From positions 2,705,746 through 2,769,745 of the forward strand of contig NZ_CP006841.1 in NCBI RefSeq assembly GCF_001274895.1: a stretch of 64,000 bases of DNA, given 5' to 3'. Under the pieces are notes generated by a model. That model searched no databases, had not been told where the DNA came from, and was given only the letters and a program-made list of their open reading frames with translations. The position numbers and the translations under genes were made by a program. Below are positions 21,732 through 31,174 of this stretch, piece after piece; within the stretch, counting starts at the first letter, position 1, and every line of letters begins with the position of its first letter. This DNA is from Corynebacterium lactis RW2-5 (GTDB lineage Bacteria > Actinomycetota > Actinomycetes > Mycobacteriales > Mycobacteriaceae).

Positions 21732-23288
21732 TTAGGCTTCCTTCGCGATGTTGGCGAACCGGGAAAAGTGCAGCTGGTGCGCTACCGCGATACTGCCCGT
21801 CGGACCACCACGATGCTTCGCGACGATGATGTCGGCCTCACCCGCACGCTCGTGCTCCGCCTCCTGGGAGTCCGGGCGATAAATCAGCATGACGATATCG
21901 GCGTCCTGCTCCAGCGACCCCGACTCACGGAGGTCAGCGACCTGTGGCTTCTTGTCATTACGGGACTCCGGGCCACGGTTTAGCTGCGAGATAGCGATCA
22001 ACGGCACCTCGAGCTCCTTAGCCAACAGCTTCAGCTGACGCGAGAATTCCGAGACCTCTTGCTGTCGCGATTCGACTTTTTTACCCGAGCTCATCAGCTG
22101 CAGGTAGTCGACCACAATGAGCTTTAGGTCGTGCTTCTGCTTCAGCTGACGCGCCTTAGCGCGAATCTCCATCATGGTGAGGTTCGGCGAATCATCAATA
22201 AACAGAGGCGCGTCACGGATGCGGTCGCCGACCTCAACCAAACGGCCCCAGTCGCGCTCGTCCAAATCGCCGGAACGCAGCGACGCCATATTGATCTTCG
22301 CCTCCGCCGACATGATGCGCATCATGATTTCGTTTCGCGACATTTCCAGGGAGAAAATCGCGCTGGTCTGACCATGCTTAATCGAAGCCGAACGCATGAA
22401 GTCCATCGCCAGCGTCGATTTACCCACACCGGGACGGGCGGCAATGATAATCATCTGCCCGGCGTGCAGGCCGTTGGTCAGCTTGTCCAGGTTGGTGATG
22501 CCCGTAGGAACGCCCTGCGCCAGACCACCATTCTGGCTAATCAGATCGATCTCCTCGAGGGTATTGTCCAGGACCTCGGCGATTGGCACGTAATCGTTCT
22601 TGGTGTTCTCGCGCCCAACACTGAAAATCAGCTGCTGCGCCTCGTCCACGAGGGTCTCAGGCTCCACATCCTCGGCGCCTGCGTAGCCGATCTGTGCAAT
22701 CTTCGTGCCGGCCTCGACGAGGCGCCGGATTGTGGCCTTTTCCGCCACGATGCGCGCGTAGAACTGGGCGTTCGCGGCCGTCGGCACGCGGGAGGTGAGC
22801 GTGTGCAGATACAGCGGACCACCAACCCGGTCGAGATCACCAGTTCGATCCAGACGGCCGGCCAGGAGGATCGGGTCGATCTCTGAGGATTCGCCATACA
22901 GGTGCAGGATCGCGGAATAGATAGCCTGGTGGGCCGGACGGTAGAAATCCTCCGGTGTCAGCTGCTCGTAGACATCGGCGACAACCTCAGAGTTCAGCAA
23001 CATCGCACCGAGCACACTCTGCTCCGCATCAATGTTGTGGGGTGGTGTGCGCTCGAACGTCGCACCGGAGGCCACAGATGCGCGCGAACCGCGCTTGCGA
23101 TCCCGGTCCCAGCTACCAGAACGCTCCGACCTATATTCCTCCGGAGGGCCCGGCTCTAGCGGCGGCTCCTCCGGAAGAGGAATGTCATCGAAAGAATCGT
23201 CAAAAGAAGCCTCCGCTGAATGAGACGAAGCGCCATTTCCTCCTGAGTACTCGGCGTCGGACGCACCGCTACTAAAGGCCTGACTCAC
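21732..23288 (-). CDS. dnaB: Replicative DNA helicase DnaB (518 aa)
   Basis: Hexameric 5'-3' helicase of the replication fork. An acidic N-terminal extension of about 80 residues (EASFDDSFDDIPLPEEPP...) precedes the helicase N-domain, which begins PPHNIDAEQSVLGAMLLNSEV. RecA-like C-domain: Walker A ARPGVGKST near residue 285, Walker B LIVVDYLQLM near 390, and the arginine-finger region GSLEQDADIVMLIYRPD. No intein is present. The GTG start at 23288 has GGAGGAAGGGTAACA upstream. It lies downstream of rpsF-ssb-rplI as in mycobacteria. The roughly 700-base gap before it carries several DnaA boxes. Confidence 0.97.
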   Translation of the reverse strand: MSQAFSSGASDAEYSGGNGASSHSAEASFDDSFDDIPLPEEPPLEPGPPEEYRSERSGSWDRDRKRGSRASVASGATFERTPPHNIDAEQSVLGAMLLNSEVVADVYEQLTPEDFYRPAHQAIYSAILHLYGESSEIDPILLAGRLDRTGDLDRVGGPLYLHTLTSRVPTAANAQFYARIVAEKATIRRLVEAGTKIAQIGYAGAEDVEPETLVDEAQQLIFSVGRENTKNDYVPIAEVLDNTLEEIDLISQNGGLAQGVPTGITNLDKLTNGLHAGQMIIIAARPGVGKSTLAMDFMRSASIKHGQTSAIFSLEMSRNEIMMRIMSAEAKINMASLRSGDLDERDWGRLVEVGDRIRDAPLFIDDSPNLTMMEIRAKARQLKQKHDLKLIVVDYLQLMSSGKKVESRQQEVSEFSRQLKLLAKELEVPLIAISQLNRGPESRNDKKPQVADLRESGSLEQDADIVMLIYRPDSQEAEHERAGEADIIVAKHRGGPTGSIAVAHQLHFSRFANIAKEA

Positions 23289-23983
23289 TGTTACCCTTCC
23301 TCCCCGCTGCCCCGACCGGCTCTCGCCCGGTCGAGCCCACGCTCACTTACTCTCGACTAACTACTATGGCCCATCGGCCGGATTCATTGAACCGGACTCG
23401 GCTCCGCATCGCCCCCTACCGCCCCAGCGGACGAGGGGCTTGGCGAGCTGGCGTTTCCAGCCATAATCCACGGCTTATACCCAATGTTATCCACAGGTCC
23501 TGTGGATAGACCTGGGGAGTACTTGTGCACAAACCGGAAATACCCAGGTAAACTCAGCGCAACCTTAAATGCAAGCTTCAAAGTTGACAGATTTACAACT
23601 ACTCTGACCAGCACTTTCTCTATTTATGCTGGTAGGAAGGTAAATTGATGAATCTCGATTCATGGCCTTTACATTTGCAAAGCGGTTGAAGTCAACTTAT
23701 GGAAACGTATTTTGTTACCGAATTTTTACCTAAACCATAGTCGTATCCACAAGTTTTCCACTGCACTCCCCAGTTTTCCCCACAGGTTTATCCACAGGGG
23801 CAGAAAACACATTCACAACACTGCGTCAAAAACCACGAAAAGCCCCGAGCCCCACAATCGAACTATCGAAGTGGAAACTCAGAGCTTTTCGTGTGCTGTT
23901 GTCATTGGGCTAAGACACCAACGACGGATACCATGCCGTCGAGCGCCCAGCCGCCGTCAAAAGTAAAAACTTAAAACCGGGAA
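23289..23983. other. Non-coding region between rplI and dnaB with a DnaA-box cluster
   Basis: About 695 bases without a credible gene; short open frames here have no homology-like features. AT-rich in 23560-23740. It holds DnaA boxes (listed separately) and a small palindrome ATGAATCTCGATTCAT near 23647-23662. It must include the promoter of dnaB unless dnaB is transcribed from rpsF. Confidence 0.6.
23487..23796. promoter_or_regulatory. Cluster of DnaA boxes upstream of dnaB
   Basis: Perfect TTATCCACA boxes at 23487-23495 and 23788-23796. One-mismatch boxes are TGTGGATAG at 23501-23509 (inverted relative to the first) and GTATCCACA at 23743-23751. Weaker TTTTCCCCACA-like copies lie nearby. 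The region is about 40 kb from oriC. It could regulate dnaB or titrate DnaA. Confidence 0.6.
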
Positions 23984-24436
23984 TTAACCGGCGACGACCT
24001 CTACGGAAACATGCGCGGTGATCTGCGGGTGCAGCGCGATGTCAACGGTGTGCTTACCAAGGGACTTGATCTGGCTCGGAGCAAGCACGACTGCGCGCTT
24101 GTCGATAGCCTGACCGGAAGCCTTACGAACTGCAGCGGCAATGTCACCTGCGGTGACGGAGCCGAACAGCTTGCCATTGTCCGCTGCCTTAACAGCAACG
24201 GAAACGTTGTCGAGCGAGTCAATGCTCTGCTTGACTTCACGTGCATGGTCGAGGTCGCGGATAGCGCGAGCCTCCTGGGCACGACGAATGCCCTCGATCT
24301 GCTTTTCTGCGCCGCGGGTGGCAACAATTGCCAGACCGCGAGGAAGCAGGTAGTTACGTCCGTAGCCGGCCTTGACCTCGACGATGTCGCCTGCGACACC
24401 GAGCTTGTCAACGTCGGCGGTGAGGATCAGCTTCAT
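23984..24436 (-). CDS. rplI: 50S ribosomal protein L9 (150 aa)
   Basis: Large-subunit protein that binds 23S rRNA. It begins [36 protein letters not shown], the canonical L9 N-domain with its Gly/Lys-rich loop. The connecting helix (residues about 42-75) and C-domain ([15 protein letters not shown]) follow. Length is normal. It is the last gene of the rpsF-ssb-rplI cluster; the rpsR gene usually found between ssb and rplI is absent, as in corynebacteria. Confidence 0.97.
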   Translation of the reverse strand: MKLILTADVDKLGVAGDIVEVKAGYGRNYLLPRGLAIVATRGAEKQIEGIRRAQEARAIRDLDHAREVKQSIDSLDNVSVAVKAADNGKLFGSVTAGDIAAAVRKASGQAIDKRAVVLAPSQIKSLGKHTVDIALHPQITAHVSVEVVAG

Positions 24437-24529
24437 GATCCCTGCCTTTCGCTGGATATGTCTTTAAAAAATGAGAATTGTGGATGCTAAATCTGCTGCA
24501 ACTAAAGCAATATGCGAGAAAGTGCCGGC

Positions 24530-25108
24530 CTAGAACGGAGGCTCATCGCCGCCGCTGAAACCGCCACCAGCCGGAGGCGCCGAGTTCCACGGATCTTCCG
24601 CGGGAGCTCCGCCACCGAAACCGCGGTTGCCCTGATTACTCTGACCACCCTGGTTGCCGCCGAAGCCGCCACCAAAGTTTCCTCCGCCATTGCCGCCGTT
24701 TCCACCCTGGCCACGGTTGCCGCCGCCATAGTTTCCACCGCCGGAACGCGGGGTCCGAGTTACCTGAGCACGGGCAAACTTCAGAGAAGGGCCAACCTCA
24801 TCAACCTCAACCTCGAAGACCGTACGACGCTCGCCCTCACGGGTCTCGTAGCTGCGCTGGCGCAGACGGCCCTGGACGATAACGCGCATGCCCTTAGAAA
24901 GACTCTCGACGACATTTTCCGCCGCCTCACGCCAGAGACTGCAGGAGAGGAACATGCCCTCGCCATCAACCCACTGACCGTCGCGGTACACACGAGGCGT
25001 AGACGCCACGCGGAAGTTAGCCACCGCAACGCCATTCTGGGTGTACTTAAGCTCCGGATCGGCAACGAGGTTGCCAACCACCGTGATTTGTACGTCTCCC
25101 TGAGCCAT
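24530..25108 (-). CDS. ssb: Single-stranded DNA-binding protein (192 aa)
   Basis: Tetrameric SSB of replication and repair. The OB-fold is at residues 1-110 ([20 protein letters not shown]...), with FRVASTPR and [25 protein letters not shown] Gly/Asn-rich flexible linker ([17 protein letters not shown]...) follows. It ends in the acidic tip DEPPF, the partner-binding tail found in most bacterial SSBs. AGGAGAACCAAGC precedes the ATG. It is cotranscribed with rpsF and rplI. Confidence 0.97.
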   Translation of the reverse strand: MAQGDVQITVVGNLVADPELKYTQNGVAVANFRVASTPRVYRDGQWVDGEGMFLSCSLWREAAENVVESLSKGMRVIVQGRLRQRSYETREGERRTVFEVEVDEVGPSLKFARAQVTRTPRSGGGNYGGGNRGQGGNGGNGGGNFGGGFGGNQGGQSNQGNRGFGGGAPAEDPWNSAPPAGGGFSGGDEPPF

Positions 25109-25237
25109 GCTTGGTTCTCCTAGATTGAAATCCTGTGGGACTGGCCTCGACCGAGGCCTATTGCCCGCTATCCTACGGTTCTCGCACTATCGGCGCGCCT
25201 TTTCTAGGCGCTGACTTCAAATGCGTGAAGGCGCAGA

Positions 25238-25525
25238 TTAACGATCAGTCCGCAGCACCTTGGTGCGCAGGATGTTGTCGTTCAGATTCAGACGACGGTC
25301 GAGTTCCAGCACGGTTGCGGACTCGCACTCGAGGTCGACGACAATGTAGATGCCGTCTTCCTTCTTGTTGATCGGGTATGCGAGGTGGCGCTTACCCCAG
25401 ATGTCCACCTTCTCTACCTTGCCGTTCTCCTTGCGGACAACGTCGAGGTACTTTTCCAGGGACGGGCCTACGGTGCGTTCATCCTGTGACGGATCGAGAA
25501 TGATCATTACTTCGTAGTGACGCAC
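25238..25525 (-). CDS. rpsF: 30S ribosomal protein S6 (95 aa)
   Basis: Small-subunit protein. It begins (V)[18 protein letters not shown], with the [27 protein letters not shown] core of S6. The GTG at 25525 is chosen as start: it has AGGAGGTGATGAG at proper distance and gives the normal 95-residue length. An upstream GTG-ATG at 25537 would sit on top of the ribosome binding site. First gene of the rpsF-ssb-rplI group. Confidence 0.95.
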   Translation of the reverse strand: MRHYEVMIILDPSQDERTVGPSLEKYLDVVRKENGKVEKVDIWGKRHLAYPINKKEDGIYIVVDLECESATVLELDRRLNLNDNILRTKVLRTDR

Positions 25526-25690
25526 GGACCTCATCACCTCCTATGGTCTAGTTCTTCGTATTTCGGCCACGTGGCGTATCGCGCTGGCACTGTCTTTCGT
25601 GCCAACCGCCGCGTAGCAGGAGGGTCGTTGCGTCAGGCAACCCTGCCAGGCTACCGCAGCTGTGGTCGTTTGTCCTAATCGAACGCAAAA

Positions 25691-25731
25691 AGGCACCGAG
25701 GGGCGATCTAGTGATCACTCCCTCGGTGCCT
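25691..25731. terminator. Bidirectional-looking intrinsic terminator upstream of rpsF
   Basis: AGGCACCGAGGG (25691-25702) pairs with CCCTCGGTGCCT (25720-25731), flanked by A and T residues. It separates ponA and the small membrane gene from rpsF on the minus strand. Confidence 0.7.
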
Positions 25732-25857
25732 TCGCCGACAGCCCACTCGTTTCCGTCAGGCCTGTTATGAATTTATCTCACCTTAATCCGGGGCCACCCA
25801 TCGCTTTACGACGACGTCATTGCCGTCGGCAAGCGGAGGAGCTCTCCCCTGCCACGA

Positions 25858-26049
25858 TCAGGCGGGCGCGGAGGAGGCGTACCCCAGTGCGACGATCACC
25901 GGAATGACAGTCGCAAACAGGAATGCGCCAAGGCACAGGGCCCAAACGATTCCCGCGCGCCATTTACGCATGAACCCGACGAAAGCGGTGCCGAAGAGGA
26001 GGAAGCCCACGGACACCGAAACAATCGTGACTATGACCCAGGTGTCCAC
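25858..26049 (-). CDS. Small two-helix membrane protein (63 aa), coupled to ponA
   Basis: Unrecognised. Two hydrophobic helices, VIVTIVSVSVGFLLFGTAFVGFM and the segment GIVWALCLGAFLFATVIPVIVAL, are joined by RKWRA. The GTG start overlaps the TAG stop of ponA by one base (TAGTG), so translation is probably coupled and the product may sit with the penicillin-binding protein in the membrane. The mycobacterial gene after ponA1 is a different, larger protein. Confidence 0.65.
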   Translation of the reverse strand: MDTWVIVTIVSVSVGFLLFGTAFVGFMRKWRAGIVWALCLGAFLFATVIPVIVALGYASSAPA

Positions 26050-28502
26050 TACTGACCACCCGTTCCCGGATTGGGATTCGACTGCGGCTCAGCGCCACCG
26101 CCCGGCGCGGGTGCGGGAACCGCTCCCGGATTGCCACCGTTACCGCCGTTGGCTCCGCCACCCAAGCCCGGGATGAGATCCTCGAGCGCCGGCAGGCCGC
26201 CCTGATTGCCACTATTGGACGACGACGATGACGGAGGTTCCGAACTCGGCTCAGAGGAGGACTCGGACGTCTCTTCCTTGTAGGTCTCGGTGTAGGTATA
26301 GGTCTGCGGAGCCCACTGCGGAGCGCCCGCCTGCCCACCGATTGCCTCCGGAGCGGTGAAGTACTCGAAGTCCTCGTTCGCAAGAGCACCGTTCATTGTC
26401 GTGCGCCAGAGGTCGCCCGGCGTGTTCGCGCCGTACATAACTCCGCCACCCGGTGCCATCAGGGCCGACCCGTCGACGTTGCCCATCCACACTGCGGTGG
26501 ACAGCTGCGGGGTCGAACCAATCATCCAGGCATCCTTGTTGTTGCCGGTATCGCCCAGCTGGGTGGTACCAGTCTTGGCTGCGGACGGACGCCCACCAGC
26601 GAGCGGCTGGTTGCTGTACGCGGCAATAGGCTGCATGGCACTGATGACGTTAGTTGCTACGGCCTTGGAAACACGGCGGTCACCCTGCTCGGCCTTGCGC
26701 TCGAAGAGCACCTCTCCGGTAGCGGTCTCAACCTTTTCGACAAAGTGGGTCTTCTGGTAGACGCCATCGTTGGTCAGAGTCGCCAGACCGACTGCCATAT
26801 CGAGCGGACGAGACAGGTACTGGCCGAGCGTGACGCCGTCCTGGGAATGTCCGTTGTCCTCCATCAGAGTCTTTTCGATCCCCGGAATCGACTCTGCGAC
26901 GCCCAGGCGGTGCGCCATGGCAGCGGTGTCATCGGGACCGTTCTTCAGGTCTCGCTGAAGGCGAATGAACGGAGTATTGAGAGACTGCTTCAGTGCCTCC
27001 GAGATTGGGAGGACTCCACCGCCTGCGCCGTCCGAGTTGTACAGGGTTGCGTCACCGGACTGCACCGGAGCCGAGGAGTACTGAGCGCTTAGCGGAATCT
27101 TCTGGTCCAGCGCTGCCGCCAGGGCGAAGATCTTGAAGGTCGATCCGGTCTGCAGACCGCTGTTGGCGTAGTCCCAACCATTCGGATCGTCACCGCCGTA
27201 GTAGGCACGGACGGCACCTGTCTTCGGCTCGACTGAAACGATTGCAGCGCGCAGGCCCGTCGACTGATCGACATAGTTCTCCATCGCGTCTAGCGCCGCC
27301 TTCTGCGCTGTCGGGTCAATGGTGGTGGTGATACGCAGACCGCCGGTGTTGACCTCCTGCTCGGAGATGCCTTCGCGCTCAAGCTCCTGCAGCACCTGGT
27401 TCTTAATCATCGCGGCAGGGCCCGGTTCCGGGGCCTGCTTCGGGGCCAGGGCCGGGTCGATGGTCGCGGGGTACTGCATGCCCGCTCGGTCCGATGGCTG
27501 GAGCACATTCATCTCAACGAGGCCGTCGAGAACATAGTTCCAGCGCTGCTCTGCCTCCTCGCGGTTAGTCCACGGGTCCAGAGCCGACGGTCGCTGAATT
27601 GAAGCGGCCAGCACCGCGCCTTCCTGCGCGTTGAGCTCGTTGACCTTCTTGCCGAAGTACGCCTCCGACGCAGCCGCGATGCCGTAGGCGTTGCGGCCGA
27701 AGTAGATGGTGTTGAGGTAGGCCTCGAGGATTTCATCCTTGGTCCACTCACGGGCCATCTTCGCGGACATGACCAATTCCTTGGCCTTTCGCGCGATGGT
27801 CCGTTCGTTGCCGACCACGGCGTTCTTCACGTACTGCTGCGTGATGGTCGAACCACCGCCGGCACTGGCGTTACCCGTGAGCACGCCCAGCGCCGCACGA
27901 GCGTAGCCTGCCAGCGAGAAGCCCGGGTTGGTGTAGAAGTTGCGGTCCTCTGCGGCCAAAACCGCGTTGCGAACCGCATCCGGCACATCGTCAATCTTCA
28001 CATTTCGACGGTTGCCACCCTCCGGAACTATACGGGTGATTTCCTTCTCGCCGCTGCGATCGTAGATAACTGCGATCTGATTGTTGGCGAGCTCCTCTGG
28101 CTCCGGCACATCAGTCGACACGTAGGCGACACCGAAAATCACTATTGGCAGCATGATTACCAGCACCGCGGCGAGACCGAGCCACGCCAAAATCCGACGC
28201 TTGTTATCGCCGGCACTGCCCTCTTCAGACATTTGGTCTTCCTCTTCGTGGTTGTCAGGGGCATCTGCCATGAGAGCAGCTTCGTCCGCTACCCCGCCTT
28301 CATCGACACTCGTATGAGCCGTTTCAGCATCCGCGCGCGGCACCGAAGCACCGCTTTCCGACGGCCCCTCCGAGCTTCCTGCGACTGCGGCATTATCTTC
28401 CGCATCGGAAGGCCGATCCCACCACTCTTCCCCAGTGCCGGAATCGTTGCCACCCCGCGGGTCTTTGGGGTCGCCGACGCCACCTGGTCGATCTTTACTC
28501 AC
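26049..28502 (-). CDS. ponA: Bifunctional class A penicillin-binding protein (817 aa)
   Basis: Peptidoglycan glycosyltransferase and transpeptidase. A cytoplasmic acidic N-terminus of about 105 residues is followed by a single membrane helix (ILAWLGLAAVLVIMLPIVIFGVAY). The GT51 domain has AAEDRNFYTNPGFSLAGYARAA (catalytic Glu) and GGSTITQQYVKNA. The transpeptidase domain has GSTFKIF (SxxK), SLNTPF (SxN) and KTGTTQ (KTG). A Ser/Pro/Gly-rich tail (PPSSSSSNSG...) ends it. The GTG at 28502 is chosen because AGGGAGAG precedes it; a longer in-frame extension overlaps the DUF5318 gene. It lies between DUF5318 and the rpsF cluster, as ponA1 does in mycobacteria. Confidence 0.95.
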   Translation of the reverse strand: MSKDRPGGVGDPKDPRGGNDSGTGEEWWDRPSDAEDNAAVAGSSEGPSESGASVPRADAETAHTSVDEGGVADEAALMADAPDNHEEEDQMSEEGSAGDNKRRILAWLGLAAVLVIMLPIVIFGVAYVSTDVPEPEELANNQIAVIYDRSGEKEITRIVPEGGNRRNVKIDDVPDAVRNAVLAAEDRNFYTNPGFSLAGYARAALGVLTGNASAGGGSTITQQYVKNAVVGNERTIARKAKELVMSAKMAREWTKDEILEAYLNTIYFGRNAYGIAAASEAYFGKKVNELNAQEGAVLAASIQRPSALDPWTNREEAEQRWNYVLDGLVEMNVLQPSDRAGMQYPATIDPALAPKQAPEPGPAAMIKNQVLQELEREGISEQEVNTGGLRITTTIDPTAQKAALDAMENYVDQSTGLRAAIVSVEPKTGAVRAYYGGDDPNGWDYANSGLQTGSTFKIFALAAALDQKIPLSAQYSSAPVQSGDATLYNSDGAGGGVLPISEALKQSLNTPFIRLQRDLKNGPDDTAAMAHRLGVAESIPGIEKTLMEDNGHSQDGVTLGQYLSRPLDMAVGLATLTNDGVYQKTHFVEKVETATGEVLFERKAEQGDRRVSKAVATNVISAMQPIAAYSNQPLAGGRPSAAKTGTTQLGDTGNNKDAWMIGSTPQLSTAVWMGNVDGSALMAPGGGVMYGANTPGDLWRTTMNGALANEDFEYFTAPEAIGGQAGAPQWAPQTYTYTETYKEETSESSSEPSSEPPSSSSSNSGNQGGLPALEDLIPGLGGGANGGNGGNPGAVPAPAPGGGAEPQSNPNPGTGGQ

Positions 28503-28513
28503 GGGCGCTCTCC

Positions 28514-28888
28514 CTAACTTTCTGACTCTTCTCGAACAGCCTGCAGCGTTCTCACCAGAAAACTCCACCGGCAGTCGGGGCACACCTCAACTTCTTTGAC
28601 GGTGCATGAACCATAATCATCAACTATTGCCGATAACTCGATTTCACCACAAGCAGTACCGGAGCGGCGGCCCAAATTTTCTCCGAATACCCAGAATACG
28701 AGCCGAAGGTTGTCTTTGCGACACACGGGACATCTGACCTGGGCTTTCCTGCCGTGAAACTTGGCTGCAGCGACCAAGCGCGCGTCTGCATCACAGAGGG
28801 CTTTTCGGGGCACTTGGCCATCGCGCCATTGGTCCAGTTGTTGCCTGCGTAACAACGCATGGTCAATCTCGCCCTGCCACCTCATCAC
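28514..28888 (-). CDS. DUF5318 zinc-ribbon-like protein (124 aa)
   Basis: Small cytosolic protein with two paired-cysteine knuckles, CPVCRKDNLRLV and CPDCRWSFLV, likely a zinc ribbon. The upstream half WQGEIDHALLRRQQL ... DADARLVAAAKFHGRK matches the DUF5318 family, whose mycobacterial member precedes ponA1. Function unknown. Start: GTG (28888) directly followed by ATG (28885), either is possible; no SD. TACGCT lies 6 bases before the GTG, so leaderless initiation is possible. It ends 11 bases before ponA. Confidence 0.85.
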   Translation of the reverse strand: MMRWQGEIDHALLRRQQLDQWRDGQVPRKALCDADARLVAAAKFHGRKAQVRCPVCRKDNLRLVFWVFGENLGRRSGTACGEIELSAIVDDYGSCTVKEVEVCPDCRWSFLVRTLQAVREESES

Positions 28889-29079
28889 CGAAGAAGCGTA
28901 TCAGCTTTGGGACCCGAACTTTCACCCCCACTTGATCGGTACATAGATGCCCCCTACTGGTGTGCTCACAGTCGATAAATGGATAAAGGTATAGCGTCAC
29001 GCTCGTTGCGTTCGGCCCAACACAAAACACGTGGCCGAGGAATACACGCATCACCGTACTTACAAGGAGAAGCATTTAA

Positions 29080-30162
29080 ATGAGTTCGATTCGCGTCGCC
29101 ATCGTGGGCGTCGGTAACTGCGCATCCTCCCTGGTGCAAGGTGTCGAGTTTTACCGCGATGCACAGCCGGACGAGACCGTTCCCGGCCTCATGCACGTAA
29201 CCTTCGGTGACTACCACGTTTCCGATGTCGAATTCGTCGCTGCCTTCGATGTTGACGACAAGAAGGTCGGCAAGGACCTCTCCGAAGCAATCAACTCCTC
29301 GGAGAACTGCACCATCAAGATTGCCGACGTCCCCACCCTCGGCGTCGAAGTGCAGCGCGGCCCGACCCTGGATGGCATCGGCAAGTACTACGCGCAGTCC
29401 ATCGACGAGTCCCCGGCCGAGGCTGTCGACGTTGTCCAGGCGCTCAAGGACGCCAAGGTGGATGTCCTAGTCTCCTACCTTCCCGTCGGATCCGAGCAGG
29501 CCGATAAGTTCTACGCCCAGTGCGCCATCGATGCGGGCGTCGCGTTCGTCAACGCCCTGCCTGTCTTCATCGCTTCCGACCCGGAGTGGGCCAAGAAGTT
29601 CGCCGACGCCGGCGTCCCGATTGTCGGTGACGACATCAAGAGCCAGGTCGGCGCCACCATCACCCACCGCGTCATGGCGAAGCTCTTCGAAGACCGCGGT
29701 GTCCGCCTCGAGCGCACCCTGCAGCTCAACGTCGGCGGTAACATGGACTTCAAGAACATGCTCGAGCGCGAGCGCCTGGAGTCGAAGAAGATTTCCAAGA
29801 CTCAGGCCGTCACCTCGAACCTGTCCGGCCCGCTGGCCGGCAAGATCGACGACCGCAACGTCCACATCGGCCCGTCGGACTGGGTGGACTGGCTGGACGA
29901 CCGCAAGTGGGCTTACGTCCGCCTCGAGGGCAAGGCCTTCGGTGAGGTTCCTCTGAACCTTGAGTACAAGCTGGAGGTCTGGGACTCACCGAACTCCGCC
30001 GGCATCATCATCGACGCTGTCCGCGCCGCGAAAATCGCCAAGGACCGCGGCATCGGTGGCCCCGTCTACGCCGCCTCCTCCTATCTGATGAAGTCTCCGC
30101 CGAAGCAGCTTGGCGACGACCAGGCACGCGCCCAGCTCGAGGACTTCATCGCTGGCAAGTGA
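29080..30162 (+). CDS. ino1: Inositol-3-phosphate synthase (360 aa)
   Basis: Converts glucose-6-phosphate to inositol-1(3)-phosphate with NAD, the first step to mycothiol and phosphatidylinositol mannosides in actinobacteria. NAD motif [16 protein letters not shown] is at residues 5-20. The conserved [20 protein letters not shown] and [25 protein letters not shown] blocks are near 185-250. The length is the actinobacterial short type. AAGGAG lies 9 bases before the ATG. It is divergent from DUF5318-ponA, as in mycobacteria. I looked for the palindromic IpsA operator known for corynebacterial ino1 and did not see it. Confidence 0.97.
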   Translation: MSSIRVAIVGVGNCASSLVQGVEFYRDAQPDETVPGLMHVTFGDYHVSDVEFVAAFDVDDKKVGKDLSEAINSSENCTIKIADVPTLGVEVQRGPTLDGIGKYYAQSIDESPAEAVDVVQALKDAKVDVLVSYLPVGSEQADKFYAQCAIDAGVAFVNALPVFIASDPEWAKKFADAGVPIVGDDIKSQVGATITHRVMAKLFEDRGVRLERTLQLNVGGNMDFKNMLERERLESKKISKTQAVTSNLSGPLAGKIDDRNVHIGPSDWVDWLDDRKWAYVRLEGKAFGEVPLNLEYKLEVWDSPNSAGIIIDAVRAAKIAKDRGIGGPVYAASSYLMKSPPKQLGDDQARAQLEDFIAGK

Positions 30163-30210
30163 CCTCCCTCAGAAGGTAGGAACCACCGTCGATTAGACGG
30201 AACCCTTTGG

Positions 30211-30275
30211 CGCCCCATCGCCTGAAATGGACGACTGCATCCCCGTGCAGTTGCTACTGGCGGTGGGGCCTTTTG
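30211..30275 (+). terminator. Terminator of ino1
   Basis: GCCCCATCGCC (30212-30222) pairs with GGCGGTGGGGC (30259-30269, one G-U), followed by CTTTT. An inner ACTGCA/TGCAGT hairpin sits in the loop. The remaining 280 bases before the MarR gene are AT-rich with no gene seen. Confidence 0.65.
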
Positions 30276-30555
30276 ATGCCTGCAACGGCCGTCGGAAAGC
30301 GACAGACAGAGAGGACTTGGGCGAGAAAAGGGATGTTTTCACTTCCCCTAAAAGTGACACTTTCGCGATTCTTCACAGACCCCAACACCAGCGTTACAGA
30401 ACCACAATTATACCTTTTTACCTGCAGATATCTGCGTTCCACACTTTTTCCTCAGGTGCTTTTTTACGTAAAAACAGCAGTTTTACTTTAATAAATAGGA
30501 CCTCAAATCAATTTCGTATTGGCAACTAGCGCGATGCGGATATACCATCAGCGCT

Positions 30556-31035
30556 ATGACTGAAAACCAGGGCACCATTGGCAACCCCGACGCCGTAACC
30601 CCCCTCTCGCTCGCGAAGCGCCTTCGCCCGCTCCTAACGCGCGCCGAGCTACTCTACAGCCGACGCTCCACAGAGTCGCAGCTAAGTCGCGCGCAGCTGT
30701 CCATCATGATGACTCTGGACACGCTCGGACCGTGCCGTATCAGCCAGCTCGCGGAGGCCGAGGCGATTCGCATGCCAACCGCCTCCAACGCAGTCCACCA
30801 CCTGGAGACCGCCGGGATGGTCGAGCGCGTCCGCGATAGCCAGGACCGCCGTGGTGTCCGAGTCGAGCTGACCGCGAAGGGCCGCGACGAGCTGCACCGT
30901 GTTTCCGACGAGCGCGACCAGCAGATGGCGGAGATGTTCGGCAACCTCTCCCAGGAGGAGCTGGAGTTCGGCGCAGGGCTCGAATCCGTGCTGCGCAACA
31001 TTCTGGGCACTTACCCGACCCGCGAGAACGGCTAA
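30556..31035 (+). CDS. MarR-family transcriptional regulator (159 aa)
   Basis: Winged-helix regulator. A helix precedes the DNA-binding domain LSIMMTLDTLGPCRISQLAEAEAIRMPTASNAVHHLETAGMVERVRDSQDRRGVRVELTAKG (helix-turn-helix plus wing with the DxRxxRV pattern). A C-terminal dimer helix follows. MarR proteins usually sense phenolics, oxidants or antibiotics. There is one Cys (RTLGPCRIS), so thiol sensing is conceivable but unsupported. TATACC lies 9 bases before the ATG without SD. Target genes are not obvious; the next gene is a Usp protein on the same strand. Confidence 0.92.
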   Translation: MTENQGTIGNPDAVTPLSLAKRLRPLLTRAELLYSRRSTESQLSRAQLSIMMTLDTLGPCRISQLAEAEAIRMPTASNAVHHLETAGMVERVRDSQDRRGVRVELTAKGRDELHRVSDERDQQMAEMFGNLSQEELEFGAGLESVLRNILGTYPTRENG

Positions 31036-31174
31036 GCACAGCACACTTTCAGCCGAACAGGGCGCTGTGGGTTTTCAAGCATTACATCGATAGGTTTAGG
31101 TATTGCAGCCCGTGCAAGTAGGCTAGGTGTTTGAGTATCCCCCATCAATGACTGTGTTGACCCGGAGGTAAGCA

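Noticed and set aside
23384..23614. 76-codon minus-strand open frame in the dnaB upstream region
   Set aside because: Covers the DnaA boxes, no ribosome site and no family resemblance.
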